From the NCBI RefSeq assembly GCF_027943255.1, contig NC_072894.1:135275601-135339600 (forward strand): a stretch of DNA of 64,000 nucleotides, in the 5' to 3' direction. The position numbers were made by a program, and so were the translations under genes. Below, one piece after another: positions 1 through 11,273 of this stretch. The notes under the pieces were generated by a model. It made no database searches. It saw only the letters and a program-made list of their open reading frames with translations, and was not told where the DNA came from. How positions within the stretch are numbered: position 1 is the stretch's first letter; every line of letters begins with the position of its first letter. Source of the DNA: Anastrepha obliqua (taxonomy: Eukaryota; Arthropoda; Insecta; Diptera; Tephritidae).

Positions 1-194
1 AAAACATAGTTTTGAGAAAAAATCATTTAAAGTTTTGTTATCGATTCAGGAGCGCCCGAGTGTCCTTTGTTAATAAGTCGAAAAGTATTTGTCGGGTTTA
101 CTTCAATTTTTCATATAATATTTACAAGATATTATAAATACTTTAAGAAAATGCAAATAAAAACAAAAACTCAATTTTTTGAAAAAACTACTCA

Positions 195-709
195 ATTTTT
201 TCGCGTAAACTTTGTTTTTATTTCGTAGTCTCATTTTAAACTTATACACTTCGCTCCAACTCTGTTCTACTTATAGTTTGTTGATTCCTTCCAAATAGTA
301 CGTTTTGTTCAAGTCTGAAAATAGCGATTCGTTTCTGCAATCACCTCCTCGTTTGAATAAAATCTTTTTACCGCCAGCCGTTTCTTTAAATTGGCGAACA
401 AATAGTAATCTAAGGGATTCGAGGGATCAAGTTTGCAGAATAGGGGGGATGTGAGTTGGAACCTTTTTTCCATTGATTTTGTGACCCCAACTGCTCAGGC
501 GTGAGCTGCTGAGTTGTTGTGATGGAAAAGGAAAATCACTCGACTTCCTCGATTCCAAGGATTGCCAAGTACAAAGAAATAAACCGATCTGGTAGAAACT
601 TGGTCTGTATTATTCCAAGAGATGCTTCTAACTAAACATAGCCATGCATCGATCAGAAGTGCCGCATCTCTGACTTTGCACGGATTTTCCAAACGAGCCC
701 CGTATCTCA
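195..709 (-). mobile_element. Tc1/mariner transposase 3' remnant (left copy)
   Basis: Read on the minus strand, this shows the C-terminal end of a Tc1/mariner-superfamily transposase, broken by stops and frameshifts. A proline-rich stretch (HPPYSANLIPRIP) corresponds to the family's third catalytic-aspartate region, where HPPYSPDLAPSD is usual. It is followed by a degraded form of the conserved tail KKWL.GKRF.SNEEVI. No intact reading frame or terminal repeat is visible, and the N-terminal half is absent. The same segment occurs in the same orientation at 62915-63325, so this is a dispersed family. The family assignment is from memory of insect mariner proteins. Confidence 0.65.
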
Positions 710-1779
710 AAAAAAATATATATATTTATGGGTATCTATTTTTTATATAAACAAAAATATTTTTTCTCAACAATTAGCCGAACATGCATTTGGTGTCGCC
801 ATATTATATTTCTAAAAAAAGTTGTCTTTGCCAATTCGTGTATCAGGACTTAGCATTACTTTATACGAATTTAACTATAACTTCAATAGAAAATATCTCG
901 GAAATAAATAAAATTTGTTTGCATGTAAAAATATATTAATAAGGAGAAGAGGTGTATCTTATGTATGTAAGTATTCTTCTCCGAATCTGGCGTTCGCGAA
1001 ATTGTTTATGTAATACGTCTGCTCACACATAACGTGCGGTGTTTTGCCTACATTAGGTGAGTGGCATTCTAATTTGTTAGAAGTCGAAAAATGGAAATAC
1101 GCCGAATGAATATTAATAAATTGCTTGAGTAGTTGCTTGAAATTTAAATCAAATGTCTTTTCAACTTTAAAACCCTTTTGTGGAGGCATCATTATGCAAA
1201 ATTTCGTATCGTATTACCAATTTATGTATGTGCACTCAAGCAACATATTTCCGACACCACTTAAACCCAGATGCACTAAAGTCACTTGGCCACATGAATG
1301 CTGGTTAGATCTCAAATGTTAATGAACTGAATTTTGGGCAATAATTTTTGAGACGTGTTTTTTATCGATTTTTTATGGGACGTAAATTTGAGAAAATTAA
1401 GTTTATTGCAATCTAACTGAAACGATGTTGATGTGAAACCCAGCATAATTTAGAAAGGTGAAGGGAGATATTTATTGGAGGGTTAACACACTTTTGAAAC
1501 AGGATGGATATGTACAGTTATGGCCAATGCAGTGTTGGTCAACATGTGAATAGAGTGTACTTTTACAGAGTTGCGAAGTGAAAGCATAATTACATGAGAA
1601 AGTCATCAGGCTATTTGAGTCTAACTATGATGGTTGAAATTCTCTTTCAAAGACGTTAAATCGTTCTTCCACTTTGATAGTTGCGCAGCAGTTATTTGTC
1701 TTTCGTTAAGCAGAATTTCTGCCCAAACATAATAAGAAGTACAAAATTTTGAAGCTTAACAAGCTAGGAGTCCATAATT
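710..1779. other. Non-coding AT-rich stretch
   Basis: No supported gene. Short open frames here lack splice context and recognisable domains. A run of ATATAT lies near 716-730. Nothing else stands out. Confidence 0.5.
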
Positions 1780-2000
1780 AGCAAGAAAATAAGATCAGAA
1801 AATGGAGATGGATGGGCCTCACATTAAGCAAGCTACCTGACAGCACAACGGGAGTGGCGCTCGAATGGAACCGAAAAAGAAACAGAAGTTGCGGTCGACA
1901 TTGGGACACGTGGGACACTACAAAAATAACTGGCCGGAACTGAGTCAGATGCAAAAGCCTTGTAGACGCCCTATGCTCTAAAAGGGAGTGAAACAAGGAA
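1780..2000 (+). mobile_element. LINE reverse-transcriptase C-terminal remnant
   Basis: The plus strand reads KWRWMGLTLSK, then ALEWNRKRNRSCGRHWDTW, then VDALCSK. This matches the block RW.WLGH.LRK...ALEWNPQGKR.RGRP..TWRR found at the very C-terminus of many non-LTR retrotransposon ORF2 proteins. An A-rich run (aaaaaaaaaa at 2004-2013) follows, as expected of a LINE 3' end. Only about 70 codons remain, with frame breaks. The clade cannot be fixed from this piece. Confidence 0.6.
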
Positions 2001-2450
2001 GAAAAAAAAAAAGAAGCGAAATCTAAATAAAATTGTTTCAAATGATTTTCAATAATTCTTTATTGTCTTATTAATCGCTCAAATGAGTTTCACGCAGGCG
2101 CTAAGGCACTGTATCTTTTTCGTGCTAATTGGCGCCAATTAGAAACCACAATGCCTTTTCTTTCTTCTTCTTCACTTGGCTTATACAGCTCATTGCTCCA
2201 TTTCCTTGATACTCGCCATAACATTGAAAAGATCCCTAATTTTTTCATAGAATATTTCGCTTGAATACCCTAACGCTCAAGTTTCTGCACTATACGAACG
2301 CATGGATGCCATGAGTGGCTTTCAAGTGGTGTTTTCTTCTCATCGTGAGACGACTTTCCTGCTCACTTACCTACTTAGCACAAAATAGTACTTGCTGGTA
2401 AAAGAAGATCTCCGTTCGATTTTGAGATTGATATTATTGACTGTGTGCGT

Positions 2451-2610
2451 GTCGCAGCTGGGTTGGTGCGCTACTACTATTCGAAAGTGCAAAGGTTCGA
2501 AACTCCGGCATGAAAAACCAAACGATAGGAAAAGTTCTTTCGGTCGCTCTTCATAAAAACCATCTGCGATTCGTAGGCGGCATAAAACTGTAGCCCCTCC
2601 ATTTGTGCAT
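2451..2610 (+). mobile_element. tRNA-derived SINE copy, internally shortened
   Basis: This copy has a GGGTTGGTGCG head, a B-box-like GGTTCGAA at 2494-2501, then the body motif CATAAAACTGTAG...CCTCCATTTGTG. These match the SINE at 4646-4860. Part of the middle (the GGCAATGGCAA segment) is missing. It lies just upstream of R1-type LINE debris. Confidence 0.6.
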
Positions 2611-2630
2611 CTTGCGCTATCTTTTCGATT

Positions 2631-3090
2631 TATGGTGAACTCGGAAGGGCACAGACAACAACGTAGGCTACTGTTCGCAAGCGTGGTAAGAAGTGTTCTT
2701 CTGTACGGTGCACATACCTGCCATTCCGAACTACATCACTAGAAGAAGCAGCGCTTGTAATATCTCGGCTTTGCCCAATAGACATTTTAGCAAGGGAGAT
2801 GGCCGAATCCTCAAAAAATACATAAAGTGAAGGAGAGTTGTTGAATTGGAATGGCTGAATTGGTAGAATAGTTCGCCGAACGGACGATGGACCTTTCGCT
2901 TGATTCCTTCTGTACGAAGCTGGTTAGACAGACGACATGGGTATGAATTTGCACCTTAATTATTAATATTAACAGGACACGGTTGCTTCAAACTTTATTT
3001 ACATAAATGGAACACGACCCATACCGCACCTACTATTTGCTCTTTTTGCCTGTCCGCAGTTTGAAGCCGAAAGGATTGACTTGAGAAATA
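2631..3090 (+). mobile_element. R1-like LINE ORF2 3' remnant
   Basis: The plus strand encodes, across frameshifts, the post-catalytic part of a non-LTR reverse transcriptase. LLFASVVRSVLLYGAHT matches LLLASV..S.LLYGAP.W. It is followed by EEAALVISRLCPIDILA and then the terminal HGCFKLYLHKW...ICSFC, which matches the LTGHGCF..YLH.....P.CP.C end of R1-clade ORF2. Frame shifts and an in-frame stop make it dead. R1 clade is inferred from the GHGCF/CCHC end. Confidence 0.6.
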
Positions 3091-4645
3091 TGGTAGGTTA
3101 AATCCTGGTTAATATTAAGCTTGAGTCAAAACAAAACTGGTCCACTGTTTGCCATGTAGCAAAGAAACCCTCACAAAGTTGAGTTATGTGGAAATTTTCA
3201 TAGAAAGGCAATAGGCCGCTCCCCTTCCGCGAAGTAATACCAGTAGTGGTTCCACGGGCAAAGGGAAACGGAGCAGGGGTTGGCTTTTAGTGAGGTGAGT
3301 CGAAAGGCGAGTCACACAATTCGGCTTTCACTGCTTTAAGCCACTGGTGACACAAAAAAAAAAGAACACCTTAAGCTATTCTAGTGAGGCGATTAAGCAT
3401 GTGGAAGTAAAAAGTCGCTAGCTCTTTCGTGAGACCATTTACGCAGTCAAAACAAAAGATGTCCAAGAAACGAACCTCTTTTTTCCAAGTATGCTGATGC
3501 AAGAAATCACTGGCACTAGTTTTATGAAAGCAATGAGTTTTTTCCTATACTCAAAACTTCAGCAAGTGAATGATCTACAAAAATGAGTAACATTTTTACT
3601 ACCTACCCTAATGTTGCACTGTTTAACAGCCACCTCCCTAACAATAAATTAATTCTCTCATCCACTACGGCATTCAAAGGATAAATAGAGTTAAATAAAA
3701 AGTCATAGTCAGTAATATAATACGCAAAAATGCAATATAAATCACAATGCACAAATATAAAAATACAAAACCATCAAAGTCAATTGCTTACGCAATACTC
3801 CACTGGATTGACAGATTCATAGATCGAAGCAAATACGCGCACTGCAGTCGATTGTGGCTAAAGCAATTGAAGCCAGAAGACGCAGCGTCAGCCGAAGCAA
3901 AGAACAACAAAGAATGTAGTTTGCACGTACGTACACATACAAAAGGGTATTGTTGTTTATTTTTATTGTTGTGGCATAAATAAGCTTACGACATGCATAC
4001 GTTGCAAGTAACATTTATGTCGTGTTGTCAATAAAAGAAAATATAGTACAGCCTGAAGACACCCAACTAGCGACTTGCAACATGAAGCATGTCCACATCT
4101 CTGAGTGCCACTTACGCAACATTGCACAACGTACTCGTAATGCATCCCGCAGCAATCCTACAACACCACCAAACTTATTTGCTTTCTCGATTGTCATTCT
4201 GAGGCAATAGTGTGCGATTTTTCCTCAGCAACGTGGACAAGTAGGAAGTGGAAATGTAGCTCAGGATGGCAAACGTGAGTTGGAAAAATTAGTTTTTATC
4301 TTAGCACTTGTTGTGTACAATACATAAATTGCTCTTTTAACTGACAAACAAAACAAGGTAAACATGAGATGCACCTGCGGTGAGGCAAAACTGTAAAAAA
4401 ACCATAAAGAATTTCAGGAAGTAAATTTGTAGAAAAAATTTGCGAGCTAATATGGCTAAGTGCTGTGCATTCTTTATGTGTGTACACATGTTATAAAATT
4501 TAAGTCAACCATATGTACATATATGGGCATGACCGAGAAAATGGCACTCCAATCAACAAAGAAAAAAAATTCAAAAATGCCTGTATATGAACTCAAAGGT
4601 ATCTGTTTAAAGTCTTACTGGTCACTTTTAGCAGATGTAATGCGA
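3091..4645. other. Non-coding stretch between retroelement remnants
   Basis: No supported gene. Small open frames near 3.7-4.5 kb are short, overlap on both strands and have no splice or protein-family support. A poly-A run lies at 3354-3363. Confidence 0.45.
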
Positions 4646-4860
4646 GGTGGCCGCCGTAGCCGTATGGGTTGGTACGTGAATACCATTCCAGAGTGCGTAG
4701 GTTCGAATATCCGTGCTTGAATTGACAAAGTGAGCGGTCCCCCCTTGGCAGGCAATGGCAAGCCTCCAAGGGTATTTATTTCTGCCATGAAAATGCTCCA
4801 GATAAATAACCATTTGACGTCCGGGGTCGGCTCAAAAACTGTAAGTCCCTCCATTTATAA
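4646..4860 (+). mobile_element. tRNA-derived SINE copy (best 5' head)
   Basis: The head carries an A-box-like TAGCCGTATGGG (4657-4668) and a B-box GGTTCGAAT (4700-4708), the spacing of a pol III tRNA promoter. The body has CCCTTGGCAGGCAATGGCAA, the CATGAAAATGCTCC block and AAACTGTAAGTCCCTCC. It ends in an AT-rich ATAATAAATAATAA tail and lacks the 3' half seen in other copies (for example 57915-58195). From memory this matches a common tephritid SINE. It is not a functional tRNA gene, because no acceptor stem closes. Confidence 0.75.
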
Positions 4861-5061
4861 TAAATAATAATTTAATAAAATTAACAATTGAGTTTTTGAA
4901 TAACTTTTTTGCTAAATAAAAAATTAGATTTTAAGTGATGAAATCTTTATTTTCATCCTTAAGGGCCTGCCTCAGTACAGTAACTGTCTAGTTCACAAAT
5001 GCCAAATATGATTGACTTATGACACCATTTGCAAAAATTATAAATCTTCCTATAGGGTACC

Positions 5062-5740
5062 GGCCGCCGTTGCCGAATAGGTTTGAGCGTGACTACAATG
5101 CGGTGGCCTCAAATTTGAAATCCCTAGTAGGCATGAAACATCAAATGAAAGCAAAAATATTTTTTTCTTCTATTGATCGCACCTTAGTAGGCAATGGCAA
5201 ACCTCTGAGCGTATTTCCGCAAAGGATGATAAATTACCGGGTTTGGCGCAAGAATGATAGAAACAGATGGCGCACATCAGAGAGTGCACGACGTCGCATG
5301 GAAATGCGACCAAGATGCGAACAAGAATGCAGGAAGAAGAAAAAAGCATACAAACAACACACGAATAAATTGCACAAGTGCGACGTCACACTCGTCCAAT
5401 CAATCGTTGTTTAGACGGCAACGAAGCACTATGAGCGAAGACTGTGTCAGTTTTTTCCTATATCACCACAATATAAGTTTTTTCGTAAACAAAACGATGT
5501 TATGTTCCCTGTGATGACAGCCAATCAGCTGATTCTTTAAAATCCGCTGAGAGCTGGTTAATGGTCTAATCTTGTATTTATATTCTATAAAAAAGCATTT
5601 GTCGTTTGGAGGCGACATAAAACTGTAGATCCTTTCATTTGTAGGAAAACATCAAGAAGTACACTTTAAATTGGGCGAGGAGCTCAGTTAAACAGCAAAA
5701 AAAGAATCAAGGCGCTAATAATCTGTAGATATAGAAGTAT
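5062..5740 (+). mobile_element. SINE copy split by a later insertion
   Basis: The head GGCCGCCGTTGCCGAATAGG and the body GGCAATGGCAAACCTC occupy 5062-5216. The rest resumes at 5574, with CATTTGTCGTTTGGAGGCGA, AAACTGTAGATCC, CATCAAGAAG and GCGAGGAGCTC, the normal order of the SINE 3' half. The 5217-5573 insert carries no SINE sequence. GTATTT flanks it on both sides. Confidence 0.65.
5217..5573 (+). repeat. Unclassified dispersed repeat, copy A
   Basis: First of three copies (also 31491-31985 and 43211-43566). Shared landmarks are the start CAAAGGATGATAAATTACC, GTCCAATCAATCGTTGTT, AGACGGCAACGAAG, TTTTTTCGTAAACAAA, GACAGCCAATCAGCTGATTC and CGCTGAGAGC.GGTTAA. Copy A interrupts a SINE and is bounded by GTATTT at 5211-5216 and 5574-5579. 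No coding capacity, terminal inverted repeat or poly-A tail was found. Confidence 0.6.
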
Positions 5741-6069
5741 AATAGATAAAAAATTCGGCTGTCGGGTCCTCAATACTAAAGAATGACCAAAGCACAGAAG
5801 AAACCCGTCATCTCTCGAATCCAATGGACGACACAACCATTATTATTGATGCAGCTTCATCGAGAAGTGCTTCTGTTTACTTCGTAATTCACACATATAC
5901 GATTTGTCGCTAAAAAATAGTGAGACTGACGCAGCTACAGGTCTCTTTTGCGAAAATTTTGAATTCTCATAAAACCATTTTAGATACAAATGTTATAAAA
6001 CTCCGCCAGTATAACAAATGGATATCCTTGTTATTAATATTATCAAAAATATGTTATCCTACTATAATC

Positions 6070-6440
6070 GTTATCAAAGCTCTTGCAACGTTAACTTCGG
6101 CATTCCTTACCCTAAGAAATTATTCTTAATTAAATCGTAGCTGAGGACGCTTATAAGATCAGTAGCAACATATGGCTGTGAAGAATTGGAACTGACATCT
6201 AACCTAAAGAACTACCTTCTTCGGTTTGAGCGTAAATTCCAAAGAAGGATATTCGGACCGGTAAGAGAAGTTGATAGATCTTATAGAATAAGATACTATG
6301 ATGAGATTGAATAGCTGATATCACGTTAAAACATTGTGGGTTCCGCTAAATCTCAGCGTCTGAGATGGTGTGGACATCCACTCAGGATGGACGAATGTGA
6401 AGGAAGCACTGGCTAACCCCGAGCTGTAATTGCTATGATG
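6070..6440 (+). mobile_element. LINE reverse-transcriptase C-terminal remnant
   Basis: The plus strand reads LRTLIRSVATYGCEELELTS, then RFERKFQRRIFGPVRE, then RIRYYDEIE (stop), then QRLRWCGHPLRMDE. This is the block LYKTLIRPV.TYG.E.W.L...FERKILR.I.GPV...YR.R.N.EL...QRLRW.GHV.RM found at the end of many LINE ORF2 proteins. Two in-frame stops break it. The following GATGACGATGGTGATGAAG is a short imperfect trinucleotide run. Confidence 0.7.
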
Positions 6441-7026
6441 ACGATGGTGATGAAGTCGTAGTGTGTAGTGCCTTTTCAGACGGTAAATGTTATTTGGCTC
6501 TCGATTTCAATGATATATGGAGAGTTACCCCTATATAATTATTATTATTATTTAAGTCATTTCTGTTTAATTTGTCAGTGTCCGGTTATGACACCAAATA
6601 CCTGTCCAGATTGAAGGTCGGTTGAGATTGATGAGGGTTGTTTTCAATCAGTCTAGGCCAGGTTATTTCTAACCATTTCAGACCTGTTATGTTATCAAAC
6701 ATCCTCTAGTGTTGTCAACGAAGAGAAAATGAACTTATTCTCCACCTGGCCAAAGTCAATGAAGCCAGGTTCATGGACACTTCATAAGCCACAGTGGACC
6801 GTTTTTTGTTAGGTTTGTGATTTAACTAAGCCAACTTAATACAACTAAGCCAGAACTTTTTCAGATAGTCCTGGCTCAGGTTATCAGGTTTTGAATTTAA
6901 CTAAGATTTTAGATTTTAGAAACACATTTTCATGGCAACTTAGAAAGGCTTGGTAAAGCTTGCTTTTGGCAGGCTTTCTATTAACTAAACTAACCTAAGC
7001 TACTTTAGGTAGTTCTGATGGACCTC

Positions 7027-7900
7027 ATTTGCGTCAGGTTTTCGCTCTACCTAAGGCGACCGACTCATTCCTCCACCTTGTAGTCAAACGGTCGGCAGTC
7101 CAAACGCTTCCCAATCTTAAAGAAGGTAATCTTAAAGAGCATGCACGAATTTTGGGTTCAATCCTGTACTCTCCGTGTCTAACGGTGTGTGACAAGAAGG
7201 AAAGAAAACGAGAATTCTCCAAGAATTTCAAGCTGCTCATCAAAGATAGCTCAGCTTGGAGAAATAATGAAATATATTTAAAGCGGAGAGCACAGGTGGG
7301 GCTGGAATTGTCGGGCCACATTTCAAGAAGGCAATTGCAATGGGAAAAAGGAATTCCATTTTTCAGGCGGAGGTCCACGCCTGAGAGCTAGGTGCCAGGG
7401 AATGTCTTCGTAAAGGCATGCGTGGTGTTAATATCAAGCAGCCCTAAAATCGCTAGATAGCTTTTCATTTTAATCAAGGTTGGGTTGGGGACGAAGGAAA
7501 TGAAATTGCGGACACTTTAGAGAAAAGGGTGCAAACACTCCCTTCATTGGCGGGGTAACCAACACAAAGATTCAGACATTTGTTTTACGAGAGCGGGAAC
7601 AATGAGGCCTAATGAAGTACTGGAGAGCCCACACGGGCATGCGGCAATCGAAAAGACTAATTGATGCAGAACGTATACAGGTGGAGGCAATCCTTAATCT
7701 CAGCAGAAAAGACACAAAGCACTACAATGAACTACTAACAGGACATTGGAAACTCAATTGCCACATGAAAAAAATTTGTATGGCAGAAAATTATTCTTGT
7801 AGACTTTGTAAAGAGGCACCTAGGCATTGCATGCTCGTACGCCTGATAGGTGGAAATCAGTTGAAATTCGTTAGCGTATCGTTTTATAAATGTGATGAGA
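7027..7900 (+). mobile_element. LINE RNase H and C-terminal Cys-motif remnant
   Basis: Across frameshifts the plus strand reads GAGIVGPHFKKAIAMGKRNS then IFQAEVHA (about 7290-7375), the first RNase H block of LINEs. A degraded GDEGNEIADTLARKG follows (about 7495-7530), and then LLTGHWKLNCHMKK...YSCRLCKEAP (about 7735-7820), the C-terminal cysteine motif. These are the domains of an I/LOA/R1-type ORF2 in their normal order. Several frameshifts and stops show it is defunct. Upstream reverse-transcriptase domains are absent. Confidence 0.65.
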
Positions 7901-8090
7901 ATTTATTCTTGCTTATCTTAATCAATTTCCAAATAATTAAAAAAATTTAATTAACAGGCAACATTAAGAGATTGAGCCGAAATACGGCTTCCTTTGGAGA
8001 AACAAGTGGAATGTGTTTAGTTGATAAATAAATAATTATATGTTTGCATTAGTATTTGAGGTAATATATTGGCGTTGGCACTCGTAACAG

Positions 8091-8934
8091 TTATATTGCG
8101 TGAGCAACAGTTTTGTGCCCACAGAGATGACAAAGACGAAGTGGCTGATGTCGGTGCTGATGATAATGATAACCTGATGGTGACGACGATGCTAAAATAT
8201 GAAACACCAGGGGAAAACTGCAATCGCACACCGCTGCAGACTTCCTGCAAGCCAACACGCAGCTCCGAAGAAGAGCACGACTTGCCACTTTAATGGGACG
8301 CAGATAAATAAGTGTTGGCATGTTGTGGGGCTGCCTGTTGATTTACGGCTACTTACATATATGCTTATAAATATTATGCAATAGTGTATGTAAACATGTG
8401 TGTATAAGTGGTTCTATATGAGTATGAGTGGTTGCACATATGCGTGCATGTTTGTATGTACCTGCAATTGCACGTTGTCGTCGTTGTGTCGTGCGCTATC
8501 GCCGCTGACGCCTGTGCGTTGTTGCGATTAAAGATGCCAAACCAATTTCTGATGGGATTGAGTTTGCTGCTGGGAAGTATGACAGGTTTGACAACGTCCA
8601 CACGTTGTTGTCGCTGCTGCTTTTGTTCGTGTTGTTCGTGCTGTTGCTTCTGATGAGCTGCCGATGCTGACACATGCACTTTTTTTGCTGGCTGCTGCAA
8701 GTGCTGGGTGTAGGCATGATATTTTCCGGGAATTACGATCGATGAGATGACAGTGGGCGCACTCGCTGTTGCAACATCATTGAATGTAGTTGGTTTTGCC
8801 TTTTTTGCTGCTATTGTCGCCGCTGCTGTTGCTGGCTTTGATATGGTTGCTGTTGCTGTTGTGACGTTCAACAGTATGCAGGAAATTATTATTAGAATAA
8901 ATTGCAACTGACGTAAGTGGAACATTTTTAGCAT
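8091..8934 (-). CDS. Possible two-exon secreted protein, unknown family
   Basis: On the minus strand an ATG at 8934-8932 sits in a good fly start context (GCAAAATG). It opens a frame whose first ~30 residues look like a signal peptide: a charged start, then the hydrophobic QFILIIISCILLNV. The rest is Ala/Thr- and Gln/His-rich with low-complexity runs, then KLNPIRNWFGIFNR. A consensus donor, CAG|GTACAT, ends exon 1 at 8462. A fair acceptor (GGCTTGCAG, exon from 8244) restores the frame exactly and gives exon 2 8244-8091. The joined product is 208 residues with Cys motifs CNC, CDC and CHLC. I do not recognise it. Exon 1 is moderately credible. Exon 2 is a hypothesis, and the real second exon could lie elsewhere or outside the window. 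Trinucleotide-like composition means chance openness is possible. Confidence 0.35.
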
Positions 8935-9897
8935 TTTGCTATGTGCAACGTGCCCATGCGAAACTGCTGCACCAACACACAGACACACGTATGCAGCGGT
9001 ACGGAAAGATATTTATTAATGATTATGCAATTAGAAGTGTTTAGTTACGTTTAAATGCACTAAATGTGAGTGGTGGGTTGTTGTTGTGTATTGTTTTTGT
9101 TTTTGTAGTAGCTGTGCTTGGTACTCTGTTTTTTTTATAGTATTGTTGGAATTTTACTTGTTTGGTTTTTGTTTTTCTTTTTTTTGCCGTTGCCGTTGCT
9201 ATTGTGACTTAATTAGAAGTTTCAGGTTCAGGTTGTTTTTATTGTTATTCTAGTTTTTTTTTTTTTTTTTTGTAATCACAACGGTGCTCTTGACATGTGC
9301 TGCTGTTCGCCTTTTGATGAGTGCCACTAATTGTGACAAGACATGCGATTAACCGTTGATTTGGATGCGCTTCACGGCACTGTATTAAGTGGATATTTTC
9401 CAGCTGGCTGCAAGAATTTGCTTACATACAAACACACATGTGCATACAGTTATTGTTTTTTTTAGTTTGAGTTTGTTTTATGCAATATGAAGTTTAACCG
9501 TATTCAAATTTTTTACTTAAGAAAAGTCCAAATTTTTAATCACGGGCTATTGCCTGAAAAATAAAACCTTTATGCAATTTTGCATTTACTGTATTAACGC
9601 TTTCAGATCCATGGCTAAATACGTTTTTTTTATGGGCCTAAAATATAATTAGACTCTTAATTTGGTCTGCCATAAGCCTTCATAATTTTCGAGAACTAAT
9701 AAAATTTACGCTTTATACAATTTTTTAAAATAAAAATATATAATGACTTAAATTTTATAAATTAATTTAAATTTATAATTTTTTTTTAAATATCTCAACA
9801 TGCTTGCATGTCTCATTTTTACAAACAAAACGAATAAGATGACCATAAGAATGTCAAAAAATTTTAAATAGGAACTTTTAATGGTCGAATTCAAGTA
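8935..9897. other. Non-coding, upstream of the possible minus-strand gene
   Basis: T-rich on the plus strand (TTTTTGTTTTTG, poly-T at 9256-9271), so purine-rich when read toward the possible gene at 8934. It would hold that gene's promoter and leader, but no TATA box or initiator could be chosen with confidence. Confidence 0.35.
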
Positions 9898-10783
9898 AAG
9901 GGTTTTCCAATAACAAGTGTTATTTTGAATAGCCCGCTATTTCGGTAGATGTCACTTTTGAAGCTGTCATTTTTTGATATTTGACAAATAGAAACTACGC
10001 CATTAATAAAAATGGAACGATACCCGCTTAAACAACGCACTGAGATTATTAAAATTCGCTATGGGTCATCGTGAAGCACCTTGACGGACCGCAATACAGA
10101 AATTGGTGAACAAATTCGAGCTGTTGGGACAAGTTAGTGATGTGAAGAATAAGACCCGTGCACGTCGCTCAGGAACAGCCGAAAATATTATTGCTCTAGC
10201 CGAAAGTGTTCAAGAAAATCCAGGTTTGACCATTCCTCGTCGTTCTTTGGAATTAGGCATTCCACATACGTCATTACAACGTATTTTCCATAAAAGTCTT
10301 AAGGCTTATAAAGTCCAGTTAACACAAAAACTCAAGCCGGCCGATTACCATCAACGTCTTGTCTTTGCGGATTGGGTCGTTGAAATGCATGAAAATGATT
10401 CGGAATTCCATTGAAAAATAATCTTGAGTGATCAGGCCCATTTCCACTTCGGTGGCTTCGTCAACAAGCAAAATTGTCGGATCAGGGGCTCAGAAAATCC
10501 AAGAGTTATTGTTGAAAAGCCTCTCTACCTCAACGTGGTACTGTTTGGTACGGTTTATGGTCCGGCGGAGTCATTGGACCTTACTTTCTCGAAAATGAAG
10601 CTGGAGCAACAGTTACGGTGAATGGATTGCGCTATCGAGAGATGTTTAACGATTTTTTATGGCCGGAATTGGATGGTATTGATCTGAACAACGTTTATTT
10701 TCAACTAGACGGCGCTACGTGCCACACAAGCAACGAACCTATTGATCTTTTACGGGAATAACACCTCTTATTGGAAAACCCTT
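9898..10783 (+). mobile_element. Internally deleted Tc1/mariner-type DNA transposon
   Basis: Both ends are present. The left terminus AAGGGTTTTCCAATAA is matched by the inverted TTATTGGAAAACCCTT at 10768-10783, and the similarity continues inward (CAAGTGTTATT against GAGGTGTTATT). TA flanks both ends (9896-9897 and 10784-10785), the target duplication of this superfamily. At 886 bp it is shorter than the usual ~1.3 kb. The missing part is the transposase C-terminus, so the copy is non-autonomous. Confidence 0.85.
10012..10760 (+). pseudogene. Broken Tc1/mariner transposase
   Basis: This is the transposase remnant inside the element at 9898-10783. It starts with ATG at 10012 (MERYPLKQRTEIIKI) and frameshifts almost at once. 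It then gives the DNA-binding half with NIIALAESVQENPGLTIPRR and RSLELGIPHTSLQRI. The first catalytic block reads ILSDQAHFHFGGFVNKQNCR, where the family has FSDEAHF. The second, NNVYFQLDGATCHT, keeps the aspartate. The third catalytic block and all later sequence are missing, because the reading runs straight into the right terminal repeat. It cannot encode an active enzyme. Confidence 0.8.
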
Positions 10784-10785
10784 TA

Positions 10786-11273
10786 TTTGCAAATAAGGAG
10801 AAAAAAACTTTGCATACAAACGAGTCTATAAGAAACTAAGCCAATATGCACATACCAGGGTCAAATTTTTCTTTTTTAAATCACAGAACCATTTTGATGT
10901 TATTTTTTTCCGCAGGGTGTTTCTTTTCTAGTTCATTCGGTTCGTTAATAAACTTTCTAACATCGTTTTGCAGTGCTAATTTTTCTAATTTTTTAATAAT
11001 AGTACTAATTTTTAAGTTGTATATGTTTCATTTATATTTTATTATTATTTTTTGTGCTATTGGAAGCAATATTTGTTTACCCTAAATATTTTTAACTAAT
11101 AATAGGGTGGGCTTCTTTATTGAGCTTAAACTTAATTTAAGGAAAGTTCTATTGAGTTTTAAATCTGCTGACGTTTCAGTGACCGAGTGCGTAACTACCT
11201 TTCAATTAGTACCAGCGAATTTCGTCTATGAAGCGTTAAATGGTAGAAAAAAACAAAGACAGCCATCGAAGCT
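10786..11273. other. Non-coding AT-rich stretch
   Basis: No supported gene. Open frames here are short, hydrophobic and built from T-rich DNA. Confidence 0.45.

Noticed and set aside
4646..4720. tRNA gene candidate from A- and B-box motifs
   Set aside because: No closing acceptor or anticodon stem. The segment is the head of a repeated SINE present in several copies.
8069..8293. Plus-strand hydrophilic frame overlapping the proposed minus exon 2
   Set aside because: No ATG-led start or acceptor fits it. Triplet-like DNA keeps both strands open. It does weaken confidence in the minus exon.
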